Below, one piece after another: positions 1-8,262 of a stretch of 17,590 bases of DNA. The notes under the pieces are model-generated. The model was not told the origin of the DNA. It saw nothing but the letters and a program-made list of their open reading frames with translations, and ran no database searches. The position numbers and the translations under genes were made by a program. Numbering within the stretch: position 1 is the first letter of the stretch; the number at the start of each line of letters is the position of its first letter. The stretch covers positions 1 through 17,590 of the forward strand of contig CAUWCT010000067.1 in the NCBI GenBank assembly GCA_963557065.1, given 5' to 3'. This DNA comes from UMGS1370 sp963557065. GTDB lineage: Bacteria > Bacillota > Clostridia > Lachnospirales > Lachnospiraceae.

Positions 1-232
1 AGGTTTCTTTTTATTCAATTGGCGTTATTTCTGAATTACAGGAATGCTCCTATTAAAACTTCTTTGAAAATCTGCTAATTCATTTTTAGCAACCGTTCAG
101 GCTTCTTGTCCGCTGCTGGCGGGCAAGAAGATGCAAGGCTGAACTGTTACCATTTTTATTGCACACGTGTCTAAATTATACCACAGGCGTCAACAATTAC
201 AACATAAATCGAACAGACAGGAGGATTTCTCT
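1..232. other. Gene-free leader upstream of spoIIR
   Basis: No gene is supported here. The stretch holds a palindromic repeat (91-151) and the ribosome binding site of spoIIR (AGGAGGA at 219-225). I looked for a sigma-F or sigma-A promoter for spoIIR and found no convincing -35/-10 pair. An 8-bp palindrome ACACGTGT at about 163-170 is the only other symmetric site. Confidence 0.6.
91..151. repeat. Palindromic intergenic repeat, copy 1
   Basis: Two nested inverted repeats are visible. The outer arms are AACCGTTCAG (91-100) and CTGAACTGTT (139-148), 9 of 10 matching. The inner hairpin has 12-nt arms, CTTCTTGTCCGC (102-113) and GCGGGCAAGAAG (119-130), with one G-T pair and a 5-nt loop. A related structure with the same end motif and the same TCCGC core lies at 10905-11001. 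The architecture resembles REP/MITE-like dispersed repeats of Clostridia. No coding capacity. Confidence 0.65.
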
Positions 233-898
233 ATGAACCGAACCCTAAAAAACAATCTTCTGGCCGGAGGCGCCCTGGTTCTTCTGGCATTTGTCTTAAG
301 TCTCACCCAGTTAAGCACCCAGGATTTGAAGCCATCCCAAAGAATCCGGGAGCAGGTACTCCGTTTCCATGTCATCGCCAACAGCAATCACCGGGATGAT
401 CAGGATTTAAAGCTGGAAGTGCGCTCCTTCCTTTTGGACAAAATCGCTCTGGGACTTTCTGAAGAATCCGGCAATACCGGCAGTTCTAAAGAGCAGACTG
501 CATCTTATGTATCTTTACATAAGGAAGAATTGGAAAAAGCTGCTGATGACTTTATTCACAGCCGCGGTTTCTCCTACAGCACAACTATTGAAATTGGCGT
601 AAGCCATTTTCCCTCCAAGGTATATGGCGATATGCTGTTTCCTGCCGGCGATTATGATGCAGTCCGCGTGATTTTAGGCAAAGGAAAAGGACGCAACTGG
701 TGGTGCGTCCTCTATCCGTCTCTCTGTTTTGTAAGCGATACTGCTGCGGTTGTACCGGATTCCTCCAAAGAACTGCTGGCAGGCGTCCTGACCGAAGAAG
801 ATTATCAGTCTCTCTTTCTGACCCATCCGGATATTCAGTTTACATCCAGACTGGCGCAGTGGTGGGAAACCATTACTCAGCAGGAAGAACACCCTTAA
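233..898 (+). CDS. spoIIR: Stage II sporulation protein R
   Basis: SpoIIR is the forespore-made signal protein that triggers SpoIIGA to process pro-sigma-E in the mother cell during endospore formation. The 221-residue product has one N-terminal hydrophobic segment (residues 8-26, signal or anchor), the family motif RFHVIANS (44-51) followed by an acidic D-x-x-LK stretch, and the strongly diagnostic C-terminal block with FPAGDYDAVRV and WWCVLYPSLCF (about 136-166). Length is normal for the family. I chose the ATG at 233 because AGGAGGA (219-225) sits 7 nt upstream; an in-frame start at 167 would add 22 polar residues before the signal segment and has no ribosome binding site. The stop overlaps the tail of the convergent tolC-like gene by 26 bp, and no terminator is visible. 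Its presence marks the host as a spore former or recent descendant of one. Confidence 0.96.
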   Translation: MNRTLKNNLLAGGALVLLAFVLSLTQLSTQDLKPSQRIREQVLRFHVIANSNHRDDQDLKLEVRSFLLDKIALGLSEESGNTGSSKEQTASYVSLHKEELEKAADDFIHSRGFSYSTTIEIGVSHFPSKVYGDMLFPAGDYDAVRVILGKGKGRNWWCVLYPSLCFVSDTAAVVPDSSKELLAGVLTEEDYQSLFLTHPDIQFTSRLAQWWETITQQEEHP

Positions 899-2069
899 GG
901 GCCCAATTATATTCATTTAACGCCTGCAGCATATTCATATTGGCCACATCCCTGGCAGCCTTTGCCTGATAATATGCAATCTCAGTTCCCAGGTACTCCA
1001 CCCGTCCCAGCATTCCAAGCTGATAGCGGCGATTGTTGCTGTCCATGGTAAGCTGCGCCTGTAAAAAGGCAGTCTCGGCCGCTTCAAGCGCTGCCTGTTT
1101 TTCTGTCAGGCTGTCATATAACGTATCCATATTGCTGCGAAGCTGCTCCTCTGCATCTGTCACACTGCGTTCTTTAGAATGAATATCTTTTACAGTGCGG
1201 CCTTCCTGTTTGGTATTTTTTAAAGAGATAATGTCCTGATTATAAGCAATGGCCGTTACTTTATCTGCTTCCCGATCAATGGACTCTATCTGACTCATGT
1301 CCGGGTCCGGCACCTTTCCGAAAACCGGATTATCGCTGTACTCCCAGCCAGTGAGCATAATCAGAGTCCTTCTCATGGAATCCATGCTGTTTTCCAGTGT
1401 TGACAGCTGATTTTCAGCTGAGGTCAGATTGACCTGGGCGGACAATAAATCTGTGGAAGTGGCCATGCCGATTCCGCTCTGGGTATTGGACATGGACAGC
1501 ATATCCGTATATAATTCCACCATCTTTGCCAGCATTTCCCGATTCACTTCCATCTGCTGGTATCCAATCATCAGGGACTGGACTGCCGAAGTCAACTGAT
1601 TGCGGACCGGGGCCAGGGTGTTCTGATCCAGACGTCTTGCCTGTTTATCCAATGTCTTTTCCATTGCGCTGGCAGCCGAATTCAGGCTTTTCGCCATGGC
1701 CTTATACTGGGCAGAATAGATCACATCTCCCTCTGCCTCCAGCCCTTTGGCCTGCTGGCGGTACTCTTTCCCGTCTTCCCTCATCTTTTCCGCCAGTTCA
1801 TAGGAATCTTTTAAGCCATCTTCTACCGAATCCGCTACTGCGCGGTAAGTGGGATTAAAAAATTGAATCAGGTCCGGAATCTCTTCATACTCTAATGTAT
1901 CATCTAAGAGACGCGCCCATTTTTCATCCTCATAGTCTTCCGGCTTCTGAACCTGGGCCGCCTCTGCCAGAAATGAAAGGGGTGATTCTGCCGGTGCCAT
2001 CATGGAAAGTCCTGCTGCCAGAATCAGTGCAGATGCTGCAAACCGAAACGTGCATTTTATGTTTGTCAT
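873..2069 (-). CDS. TolC-family efflux protein (second copy, operon-distal)
   Basis: The 398-residue protein has a signal peptide (hydrophobic about 10-24, probable cleavage near AEAAQ at about 35-39) and a long coiled-coil, Gln/Glu/Ala-rich body typical of the TolC/outer membrane efflux family, including a GMATSTDLL segment followed by a long helix (SAQVNLTSAENQLSTLENS). It is a paralogue of the adjacent upstream gene: both carry the N-terminal signature E-K-W-x-x-L-x-(D/N)-x-LEY-x-EI-x-DL followed by NPT. I chose the ATG at 2069 because AAGGGGG lies just upstream and the signal peptide then begins properly; the longer frame to 2126 runs into the upstream gene. It starts 10 bp after that gene's stop, so the two are probably co-translated. 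TolC proteins form an outer-membrane exit duct in diderms; what they do in a monoderm envelope is not known to me. Confidence 0.85.
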   Translation of the reverse strand: MTNIKCTFRFAASALILAAGLSMMAPAESPLSFLAEAAQVQKPEDYEDEKWARLLDDTLEYEEIPDLIQFFNPTYRAVADSVEDGLKDSYELAEKMREDGKEYRQQAKGLEAEGDVIYSAQYKAMAKSLNSAASAMEKTLDKQARRLDQNTLAPVRNQLTSAVQSLMIGYQQMEVNREMLAKMVELYTDMLSMSNTQSGIGMATSTDLLSAQVNLTSAENQLSTLENSMDSMRRTLIMLTGWEYSDNPVFGKVPDPDMSQIESIDREADKVTAIAYNQDIISLKNTKQEGRTVKDIHSKERSVTDAEEQLRSNMDTLYDSLTEKQAALEAAETAFLQAQLTMDSNNRRYQLGMLGRVEYLGTEIAYYQAKAARDVANMNMLQALNEYNWALKGVLPAE

Positions 2070-2079
2070 AAAAACCCCC

Positions 2080-3243
2080 TTAACCTGCAGATGCCAGACC
2101 TGCCACACCGCTCTTGTAGGTTTCATATGCCTGAAGCACTGCCATCTCTTTTAATTTGAGGGTCGTCTTTGCGCCTTCCAGTGCAAATGCCTGCTGATCA
2201 TACTCCAGCGGACTCAATTCTCCAATAGACAGCTTAAGAGAGGCTGTGTCAAACTGCTTCTGTGCCAGGTCCAGTTCCGCCTGTGCCTGTTCAAAATCTG
2301 CCTGTGCCTGTAAAAGCGCCTGATAGCTGCTGGTGACCGAAGAGCGAATCTGAGACTCATTGTTTTTAATGGTTTCTTCCAGAGTTTCCTTTGTTTCTTC
2401 CACCCTGGTATTGCTGTAGCGATGGCGGTTGACAGAAAGTGTGTAGTTGTTTTTTACCGCCTCTTCCTTATCCTGCTCCAGATTAATAGCCAGAATCTCT
2501 TCTTTGCTCACCGAAGGCAGTTCTCCAATCTCCGGATCGGCATTGTAAGCCCAGCCGGTAGCCAGACACATACTCTGTCTGGTATTGCGGATTTGCTTTT
2601 CTGTGCTCAAAATACCGGCTTCAGTATTTTCAACTGCACTTTTGGCATTGAGCACATCCATCTGCGTCGCCATACCAATATCTGCTTTTCTCTGAACTGC
2701 CTCCTGCTGGTTCTGAAGCAGGACTAAATTTTTTTGAGAGAGTTCCAGGTTCAGCAGAAGCTGATGGTAATTAATCATCAGCGCCTTTGTGGAAGACACG
2801 ATTGCGGCTTCTGCCTGCTTATTCTGGCTCTGCATTCCAAAATTGCCGCTCTCCGCCTGAGTCGCGCTGGCCTCCAGAGCTTTCGCCTGCTGTTCCAGGG
2901 CAAGAACCGTACTGTCATAGCCGGGAGTGTCCGGGTCCATCATGTCGATCTGATCATAGATATTCTGGGCATTCTGCCGGTAGCTGGCGGCAATATCACC
3001 GTCGCTTCTTCCCATATCACCTGTCCGGTTCTGCTCATAAGATGCCTGATTGTTGAGGACGGTTGGGTTGTACTCATGGACCAGATCCTCAATCTCATCA
3101 TATTCCAGTTTGTTATCTCTTAACGTTGACCATTTTTCAGCCGTATAAGCAAACTCAGGACTGCCGGCAAGCGCCGCAGACGGCGCTGCCGCTGCCAGAA
3201 TTGCTGCAAGACTTAACACTGCCGCATTCTGCAACTGTTTCAT
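2080..3243 (-). CDS. TolC-family efflux protein (first copy)
   Basis: The 387-residue product has a clear signal peptide (hydrophobic residues 6-25, ALA-GS cleavage near 26) and an all-helical coiled-coil body like TolC/OEP-family proteins. The segment IGMATQMDVLNAKSAVENTE, followed by the short ATGWAYN loop and a second heptad-rich half ending with LSIGELSPLEYDQQ, is the usual two-repeat TolC layout. Start ATG at 3243 follows a good AGGAGG (AGGAGGAAATCT then ATG). It lies 33 bp downstream of the RND permease gene and 10 bp upstream of its paralogue, in the same operon. Two TolC-like genes behind one pump suggest a tandem duplication that has diverged. Function by homology: duct or partner component of the RND pump; localisation in a Gram-positive is uncertain. 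Confidence 0.86.
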   Translation of the reverse strand: MKQLQNAAVLSLAAILAAAAPSAALAGSPEFAYTAEKWSTLRDNKLEYDEIEDLVHEYNPTVLNNQASYEQNRTGDMGRSDGDIAASYRQNAQNIYDQIDMMDPDTPGYDSTVLALEQQAKALEASATQAESGNFGMQSQNKQAEAAIVSSTKALMINYHQLLLNLELSQKNLVLLQNQQEAVQRKADIGMATQMDVLNAKSAVENTEAGILSTEKQIRNTRQSMCLATGWAYNADPEIGELPSVSKEEILAINLEQDKEEAVKNNYTLSVNRHRYSNTRVEETKETLEETIKNNESQIRSSVTSSYQALLQAQADFEQAQAELDLAQKQFDTASLKLSIGELSPLEYDQQAFALEGAKTTLKLKEMAVLQAYETYKSGVAGLASAG

Positions 3244-3276
3244 AGATTTCCTCCTTCATGCCCAGCCGGACATGTA

Positions 3277-6200
3277 TTAATCGTAATCTGGTTCTGCCTT
3301 TCTCTTCCGGTTCATAATGCTGTAATAAACCGGAAGCATTAACAAAGATAAAACTGTAGATGCCACCAGACCGCCCACGTCTACCAATCCTAATCCCTGC
3401 ATCATTTCTCCGCTCTCTCCAAAAGCCAGAGCCATTGGAATCATGGCTACAATCGTGGTCAGAGTTGTCATCAGAATCGGTCGCAGACGGGTTGCTCCTG
3501 CTTCAATCAGAGCCGTCTTAATATCCATGGTGGCCCGGTACTGGTTTACTGTGTCTACATAAAGAATACCATTATTTACAACTGTACCGACCAACATCAG
3601 AAATCCCAGCAGGGACGGCATACTGATGGACACATCTGCCAGCCATAAAAGTCCAAAGGAACCGATTAAGCTAAATGGAATGGTGGTCATAACCATAAAT
3701 GAGAACTTTGGAGACTCAAACTGGGCGGCCATGACTACAAATACCAGAAATGCTGCCAGCAAAATCGCCTGCCCCAGTGCACTGAATTCTTCATTCATCA
3801 TCTCCATCATATCGTTTGCCGCTACAGAAACAGACTGAGTCAGGTTGGGTTTTACTACTTCTTCAAAAAGCTGGCCGTCAATTCTGTCTGCCCGTCTTCC
3901 GCTTTCATCGATTGTAGCATATTCAGCAGAAATGGTTACCTGATACTGTTTGTCACTTCTGGAAATGCTGGCCGGGCTGTCTTCAAATGCAATGTCCGCC
4001 ACATCCGTCAAAGCTACTGTTCCTCCTGATGGATTGGTCAGCATAATCCCTTCCAGCTGATCAATGGTTTTATAATCGTCTGACGGATATTCTACCCGCA
4101 CATCCACCTCATTGCCGTCTACTTCCAGAGTTGTGGCATCTACGCCGCTTAAAATCTGGTTGACCGTTCCTGCAATCATGGCCGGAGTCAATCCTTCTGC
4201 TCCTGCTTTTACAGAATCAATATGGAGTTTTACAACCGGAGCCGCATTTTCCAGACTGGTATGAACCTTTGCAATCTCTGTTCTGTCTTTTAATTCCTCT
4301 GCGATCCTGTCAGAAACTTCTTTCAGTTCATCATACTGGGTGCTCTGCAAAATAACCTGATAGGTGTCTCCCATAGAAAAGCTGGACATGGTGCTGCTTT
4401 CCCGCACCGTAATATTGCAGTCATCCATTGTACTTAATAACGATTTCCACTCTCTGGCTACTTCACTGGTTTCCCGTTTTCTGTCATCTTTTAAATAAGC
4501 AGTAATGCTTCCTCCGTTTCCGCTGTAGGTCAGCATATAGGAATCCAGATCTCCATCTGCTGTGATAACCGTCTCAATGTCTGTCAAAATGCTTTCTGCT
4601 TTTTCGATATTTACGCCGGGGCGCATATCCACAGAAATGTCGATGGTTCCCTCATCTGTAGCCGGAATCATCTCTGAACGCAGCTGGGACGCCATCATGA
4701 AAGAAAGTACCAGCATACCTATGGTTCCAAACATAACTGTCTTTTTCTTTGGCAGAATGGATTCCATAATACTTCTGTATCCTTTTTGCATAGCGGTTAC
4801 AATTCCGGAAACCGGCGCATGGCTGTTTTCTCTTGGACGGTAAAATGTATAACATAATGGAACAATGGTCATGGCAGAGACTAACGATGCTACCATACAG
4901 AAAATAATGGTAAAGCCCAACGGCTTAAACATCTGTCCGCTCATACCGGATAAAAATGCCAGAGGCAAAAATACAACGCAGGTGGTTGCCGTCGAACCGA
5001 TAATGGACTGAAGCACAATACCGCTTCCGTCAATCGCCGCCTGCCGGTATTCCCGGAATCCATTGCCTTTTGTGGACCTGAAACAGCTTTCCAAAACAAC
5101 GATAGAGTTATCCACCATCATGCCGACTCCAAGCACCAGGGCGCTCATGGTAATGACATTTAAAGAAAATCCCATCAAATACATGAGTACCAAAGCTGCC
5201 ATAATCGAAATCGGGATGGAAGTTCCTACAATCAGAGACGCTTTAACGTCTCCGAAAAACAGGAAAATAATAATCATGGAAACTATGACTGCCATGATCA
5301 TGGTTTCAAATACAGAACTTAAAGCCCCCTCAATCTGGTCATTTGCATCATAAACCACTACCATATCCAGATTTTCATCGGACGCCTCCAGCTTATCCAT
5401 GACTCTAGTCACTTCCCTGGAAACCTCCTGAGCGCTGCTTTTCTGCTGTTTTTTAATGCTGACGGAAATGGTATCTCTTCCATTATACCGTCCAATACTG
5501 GAAGCTTCTTCTACTGCGTTTCCAACCACTGCCACATCATCCAGATAGACAATATCGCCGCTGGGTGTAGTGATGGGAATCTCCTTTAGGCTGTCCACTG
5601 TCTCATAGGTCACTCCGGCGGATACATTGAGTTCCTGGCTTCCTACTTCTGTCGAACCGGATGGTATGGAGAAACTGGCACCCGACACTGCTGTCGCTAC
5701 GGAATTGATGGAAAGATGGTACTGCGCCAGTTTTTCCGGAATCAGCTGAATCCGTACATATTCTTCCTGGCCGCCGGACAGTTCTACACTGGCTACACTG
5801 GGAATTTTCTCTAATTCAGGAACAATGGTATCATTTACATAATTGTATAAATTATTGACGCCGCAATTATTGACTGCCATCATCATAGAAGGCGTACTGT
5901 TAATATCAAATTCCATGATCATGGGAGTCATGGCATCTTCAGGCAGAGAACTTTCCAGCGCATCTACCTTCTTTTTCAAATCGGAATACGCTTTATCCAT
6001 ATCTGTGCCGTAATCGTACTGAAGAAGGACTATGGAAGAATTCTCACTGGAAACAGATGTCAGAGAATCAATACCGCTTAACTGACCGACTTCGTCTTCG
6101 ATAGGTTTGGTAAGCAGTTCATCTACATCTTCCGGACTTGCCCCCACATAGACTGTGCTGATTACCATCATGGGCATATTCATTTCCGGGGTCAGTTCCA

Positions 6201-6300
6201 TCTTGGACGAAAACAGGGAAATAAATCCAAATACCATGAGGCACAGAACGCAGAGAACTGTGGTAACCGGGCGTTTTAATACAGTTTTTGTTAAATTCAT
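3277..6300 (-). CDS. RND-family efflux permease (AcrB/HAE1-like)
   Basis: A full-length 1007-residue proton-driven RND exporter. Visible RND hallmarks in order: TM1 at about 12-31; porter loop 1 with YVGASPEDVDELLTKPIED (51-69); TM2-TM6 (about 333-485) including the TM4 motif GVGMMVDNSIVVLE (391-404); TM7 (about 522-540); second porter loop; TM8-TM12 with AAQFESP (858-864), GTVVNNGILYVDTVNQ (905-920) and RLRPILMTTLTTIVAMIP (938-955). D397 corresponds to AcrB D407, while the next residue is N398 where AcrB has D408. The pair sits in the proton relay, and Asn is seen in other HAE-like members. The gene lies 12 bp after the adaptor gene and before two TolC-like genes, giving a complete tripartite set under a TetR regulator. 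Substrate unknown; drugs, bile compounds or fatty acids are possible. Confidence 0.95.
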   Translation of the reverse strand: MNLTKTVLKRPVTTVLCVLCLMVFGFISLFSSKMELTPEMNMPMMVISTVYVGASPEDVDELLTKPIEDEVGQLSGIDSLTSVSSENSSIVLLQYDYGTDMDKAYSDLKKKVDALESSLPEDAMTPMIMEFDINSTPSMMMAVNNCGVNNLYNYVNDTIVPELEKIPSVASVELSGGQEEYVRIQLIPEKLAQYHLSINSVATAVSGASFSIPSGSTEVGSQELNVSAGVTYETVDSLKEIPITTPSGDIVYLDDVAVVGNAVEEASSIGRYNGRDTISVSIKKQQKSSAQEVSREVTRVMDKLEASDENLDMVVVYDANDQIEGALSSVFETMIMAVIVSMIIIFLFFGDVKASLIVGTSIPISIMAALVLMYLMGFSLNVITMSALVLGVGMMVDNSIVVLESCFRSTKGNGFREYRQAAIDGSGIVLQSIIGSTATTCVVFLPLAFLSGMSGQMFKPLGFTIIFCMVASLVSAMTIVPLCYTFYRPRENSHAPVSGIVTAMQKGYRSIMESILPKKKTVMFGTIGMLVLSFMMASQLRSEMIPATDEGTIDISVDMRPGVNIEKAESILTDIETVITADGDLDSYMLTYSGNGGSITAYLKDDRKRETSEVAREWKSLLSTMDDCNITVRESSTMSSFSMGDTYQVILQSTQYDELKEVSDRIAEELKDRTEIAKVHTSLENAAPVVKLHIDSVKAGAEGLTPAMIAGTVNQILSGVDATTLEVDGNEVDVRVEYPSDDYKTIDQLEGIMLTNPSGGTVALTDVADIAFEDSPASISRSDKQYQVTISAEYATIDESGRRADRIDGQLFEEVVKPNLTQSVSVAANDMMEMMNEEFSALGQAILLAAFLVFVVMAAQFESPKFSFMVMTTIPFSLIGSFGLLWLADVSISMPSLLGFLMLVGTVVNNGILYVDTVNQYRATMDIKTALIEAGATRLRPILMTTLTTIVAMIPMALAFGESGEMMQGLGLVDVGGLVASTVLSLLMLPVYYSIMNRKRKAEPDYD

Positions 6301-6312
6301 CGAGCCGCCTCC

Positions 6313-7458
6313 TTACTGCACTGCCGGCGCAGTTGTCTCTGCGGCAGCTTCACCTGTGCTCTCGGCTTCCAGCTCTGCTGCGGGTTCACCTGCGCTTACA
6401 TCCGCTGTCTCCTGAAGTGTCACAGCCGCACCTTCTGTCAGTTCAGAGGTCCAGGTGGTAATCACCAGATCCTCTGCCGAAATTCCGGAAATAATCTGGG
6501 CCCGTTCTGCATCATAGATACCTACCTCCACCGGAACTTTATGTACAATTCCATTCTCGCAGGTGTACACATAAGCGTCACCGCCATCATAATAGATGCA
6601 GTCTACCGGCAGAGTCATTACATTCTCTGCTTTATCGGAAACAACGCTCAACTGAATCTTTACTCCGGGAGTCAGGGCTTCGCCGCCTGCTACAGATGCT
6701 TCAATATCAAACAATCCTGTCTGCGGATTCACCATTGAACCTACTTCTGTGACCGTTCCTGTATAGGTCGTCCCCTGCTTTTCCATGGAAATCTCATCCC
6801 CCGGCGAAAGAACATTTCTTAAACTGTCTGCAACGGAAAATGTAACCTTTTTCCCCCCTTCTCCGGTAATGACACAAAGCTGGCTGGACTGAGCCACTGT
6901 ATTGTGAAGAGCCATGGTGCTGCTCTCTATTTTCCCTGCAATGGGAGCCGTTACTGTGCTGTATTCCACCTGAAGATCATAGGCCAATTTGGCGCCGTCA
7001 TACTGCAGCCTGGCAGACTGGGCGCTGGTCTGTACCTGTTCAAAAGCCTGGGCGGAAATATCTCCGCTGTCATACAATACCTGCATTCTGGCCAGATTCG
7101 CATTGGCCGTATCCAGGGCCACCTTTGCCGCATCCATAGAAATCTTGCTGCTGTCAATCTGCTTATTGTCAATCCGGCAGAGAGGCTGACCTGCCGTCAC
7201 CACATCTCCGGCATCCGCGTAAATTTCCAGAATCTCTCCTGCCACTTTGGGCATCACATAGATAATATCTGACGGCTGTACGGTTCCGATTACTTCTTTT
7301 GATAAGGTAATGGTGCCGTTTTCCGGTGTTTCTGCCTTTACAACCGGAACTGTAACCTGTTCTATAACCTGTTCCGGCTTTAACAGCCTGGGCACTGCCA
7401 CTGCAGCCAATATTCCGATTGTCACAACTCCTGTGATGATCTTTGTTCTTTTTTTCAT
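6313..7458 (-). CDS. RND efflux periplasmic adaptor (HlyD/AcrA-like membrane fusion protein)
   Basis: The 381-residue protein has one N-terminal membrane anchor (about 8-24) without a lipobox cysteine. A split lipoyl/biotinyl domain follows: PKVAGEILEIYADAGDVV with GQPLCRID (70-97), and TVTAPIAGKIESS (168-180). The two halves flank a short alpha-hairpin (about 100-165). Then comes a beta-barrel (about 205-275) and a membrane-proximal domain (about 280-350). This is the normal order of RND adaptors. The last 30 residues (about 352-381) are an Ala/Glu/Thr-rich tail, probably disordered. The ATG at 7458 follows AGGAGAGG at a good distance. It starts 24 bp after the tetR stop and ends 12 bp before the permease start. 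It should bridge the RND permease and a TolC-type partner. Confidence 0.93.
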   Translation of the reverse strand: MKKRTKIITGVVTIGILAAVAVPRLLKPEQVIEQVTVPVVKAETPENGTITLSKEVIGTVQPSDIIYVMPKVAGEILEIYADAGDVVTAGQPLCRIDNKQIDSSKISMDAAKVALDTANANLARMQVLYDSGDISAQAFEQVQTSAQSARLQYDGAKLAYDLQVEYSTVTAPIAGKIESSTMALHNTVAQSSQLCVITGEGGKKVTFSVADSLRNVLSPGDEISMEKQGTTYTGTVTEVGSMVNPQTGLFDIEASVAGGEALTPGVKIQLSVVSDKAENVMTLPVDCIYYDGGDAYVYTCENGIVHKVPVEVGIYDAERAQIISGISAEDLVITTWTSELTEGAAVTLQETADVSAGEPAAELEAESTGEAAAETTAPAVQ

Positions 7459-7482
7459 ATTCCTCTCCTCATTTTCACTTGT

Positions 7483-8109
7483 TTAATCTCTCCGTAAAAC
7501 GCAGGCTCCCTGTTGGATAATGTTTAATTTCTCAGTAAACATATGATAAATATCCATCGTTCTTTCCGGGAACTTAAATCTCTGTCCCAATGCCATAATT
7601 AATGTCTGCATCCCCAAATCCGCAGTCATTCGGATAAATTCTTTTTCCTGGCAGCGCAGATCGGACCAGTCTCCATTTTCATAAATCCACTCATCAATTT
7701 CAGCCGTTCCGTCTATCACCTCCAGGCCGCTGCAGCCTTTTATCATCTGCCCTGCATCTGTCTGAAGCATCGCAATTCTGGCTAAATCCATGAGATTTTC
7801 GCTCCACTCAAACTGAAACCACTCTATAAACAGTCTGTCCAGCATCTTCCAATAATTTCCTTCATTTTCAATCAGGCTCCTTTTGCAAAATTCCCGCGCC
7901 TGCATCAAAATATCTGAAAAAACATACTGGAGCAAATCCCGTTTGTCCTCAAAATACGTGTAAAAACTTCCTCTGGAAATATCTGCATTCTGGACAATCT
8001 GATTGATAGACACTTTTTCAAATGGAACTCTGGTAAATTCAGACACAGCAGCCATCCGAATGGCTTCTTTTTTTTCTGCCGGCAGACGCGCAAACCTCTC
8101 TGTAGGCAT
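7483..8109 (-). CDS. TetR/AcrR-family transcriptional regulator, probable operon repressor
   Basis: 208 residues with an N-terminal TetR helix-turn-helix (about 33-58: VSINQIVQNADISRGSFYTY then FEDKRDLL) and a helical ligand-binding C-terminal domain without a recognisable subtype. The frame is open to 8217, but the leading residues run through the promoter and operator, so that start is wrong. Two ATGs are close together, at 8118 and 8109. The GGAAGGAG ribosome binding site ends 1 nt before the first and 10 nt before the second, so I prefer 8109. It is the first gene of the efflux operon, and its promoter carries two palindromes suitable for TetR dimers. The likely role is a repressor of itself and the pump, released by a pump substrate. 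That role is inferred from position and operator layout. Confidence 0.92.
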   Translation of the reverse strand: MPTERFARLPAEKKEAIRMAAVSEFTRVPFEKVSINQIVQNADISRGSFYTYFEDKRDLLQYVFSDILMQAREFCKRSLIENEGNYWKMLDRLFIEWFQFEWSENLMDLARIAMLQTDAGQMIKGCSGLEVIDGTAEIDEWIYENGDWSDLRCQEKEFIRMTADLGMQTLIMALGQRFKFPERTMDIYHMFTEKLNIIQQGACVLRRD

Positions 8110-8180
8110 ATCTTTCATACTCCTTCCCTGACGCCAGTAGATACTGATGCCATAGCCATATTTTTGCAAAAAAGCAAAAA

Positions 8181-8217
8181 GTGACAATCTGTCACTATTA
8201 TAATGACAGGTTGTCAC
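8181..8217. promoter_or_regulatory. Twin TetR-type operator over the efflux operon promoter
   Basis: Two palindromes of the form TGACA-n3-TGTCA are seen: GTGACAATCTGTCAC (8181-8195) and TGACAGGTTGTCA (8204-8216). Their centres, near 8188 and 8210, are 22 bp apart, about two helical turns. Together they form a larger inverted repeat with 14-nt arms (13 of 14 matching) around the -10 hexamer. The upstream palindrome fills the -35/-10 spacer and the other covers the likely transcription start, so bound dimers would block RNA polymerase. Assignment to the adjacent TetR protein is by position. Confidence 0.8.
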
Positions 8218-8225
8218 TGCGTCAA
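8197..8225 (-). promoter_or_regulatory. Sigma-A promoter of the tetR-RND-tolC operon
   Basis: Read on the minus strand: -35 TTGACG (8225-8220), 17-bp spacer, perfect -10 TATAAT (8202-8197). Transcription would start near 8190, about 80 nt before the tetR start. It is the strongest promoter match in the window and is overlaid by the twin operator. Confidence 0.85.
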
Positions 8226-8262
8226 TGGCTTTATATATTTTTTACACTTGTTCACACTTTGT

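Noticed and set aside
167..232. Longer N-terminus for SpoIIR
   Set aside because: No ribosome binding site and it would bury the signal segment; ATG 233 has AGGAGGA.
6904..7272. Plus-strand open frames of 65-129 aa opposite the efflux genes (for example 6904-7272, 2734-3123)
   Set aside because: They lie antisense to well-supported genes, have unusual composition (Cys/His/Ser-rich) and no ribosome binding sites.
8110..8217. Longer N-terminus for the TetR protein
   Set aside because: The extra codons translate the -10 box and operator palindromes; the ribosome binding site favours 8109.
8226..8262. Terminator after the gntR gene
   Set aside because: Only A/T-rich sequence with short direct repeats (ACACTTGTT/CACACTTTG); no stem with a T-tract.
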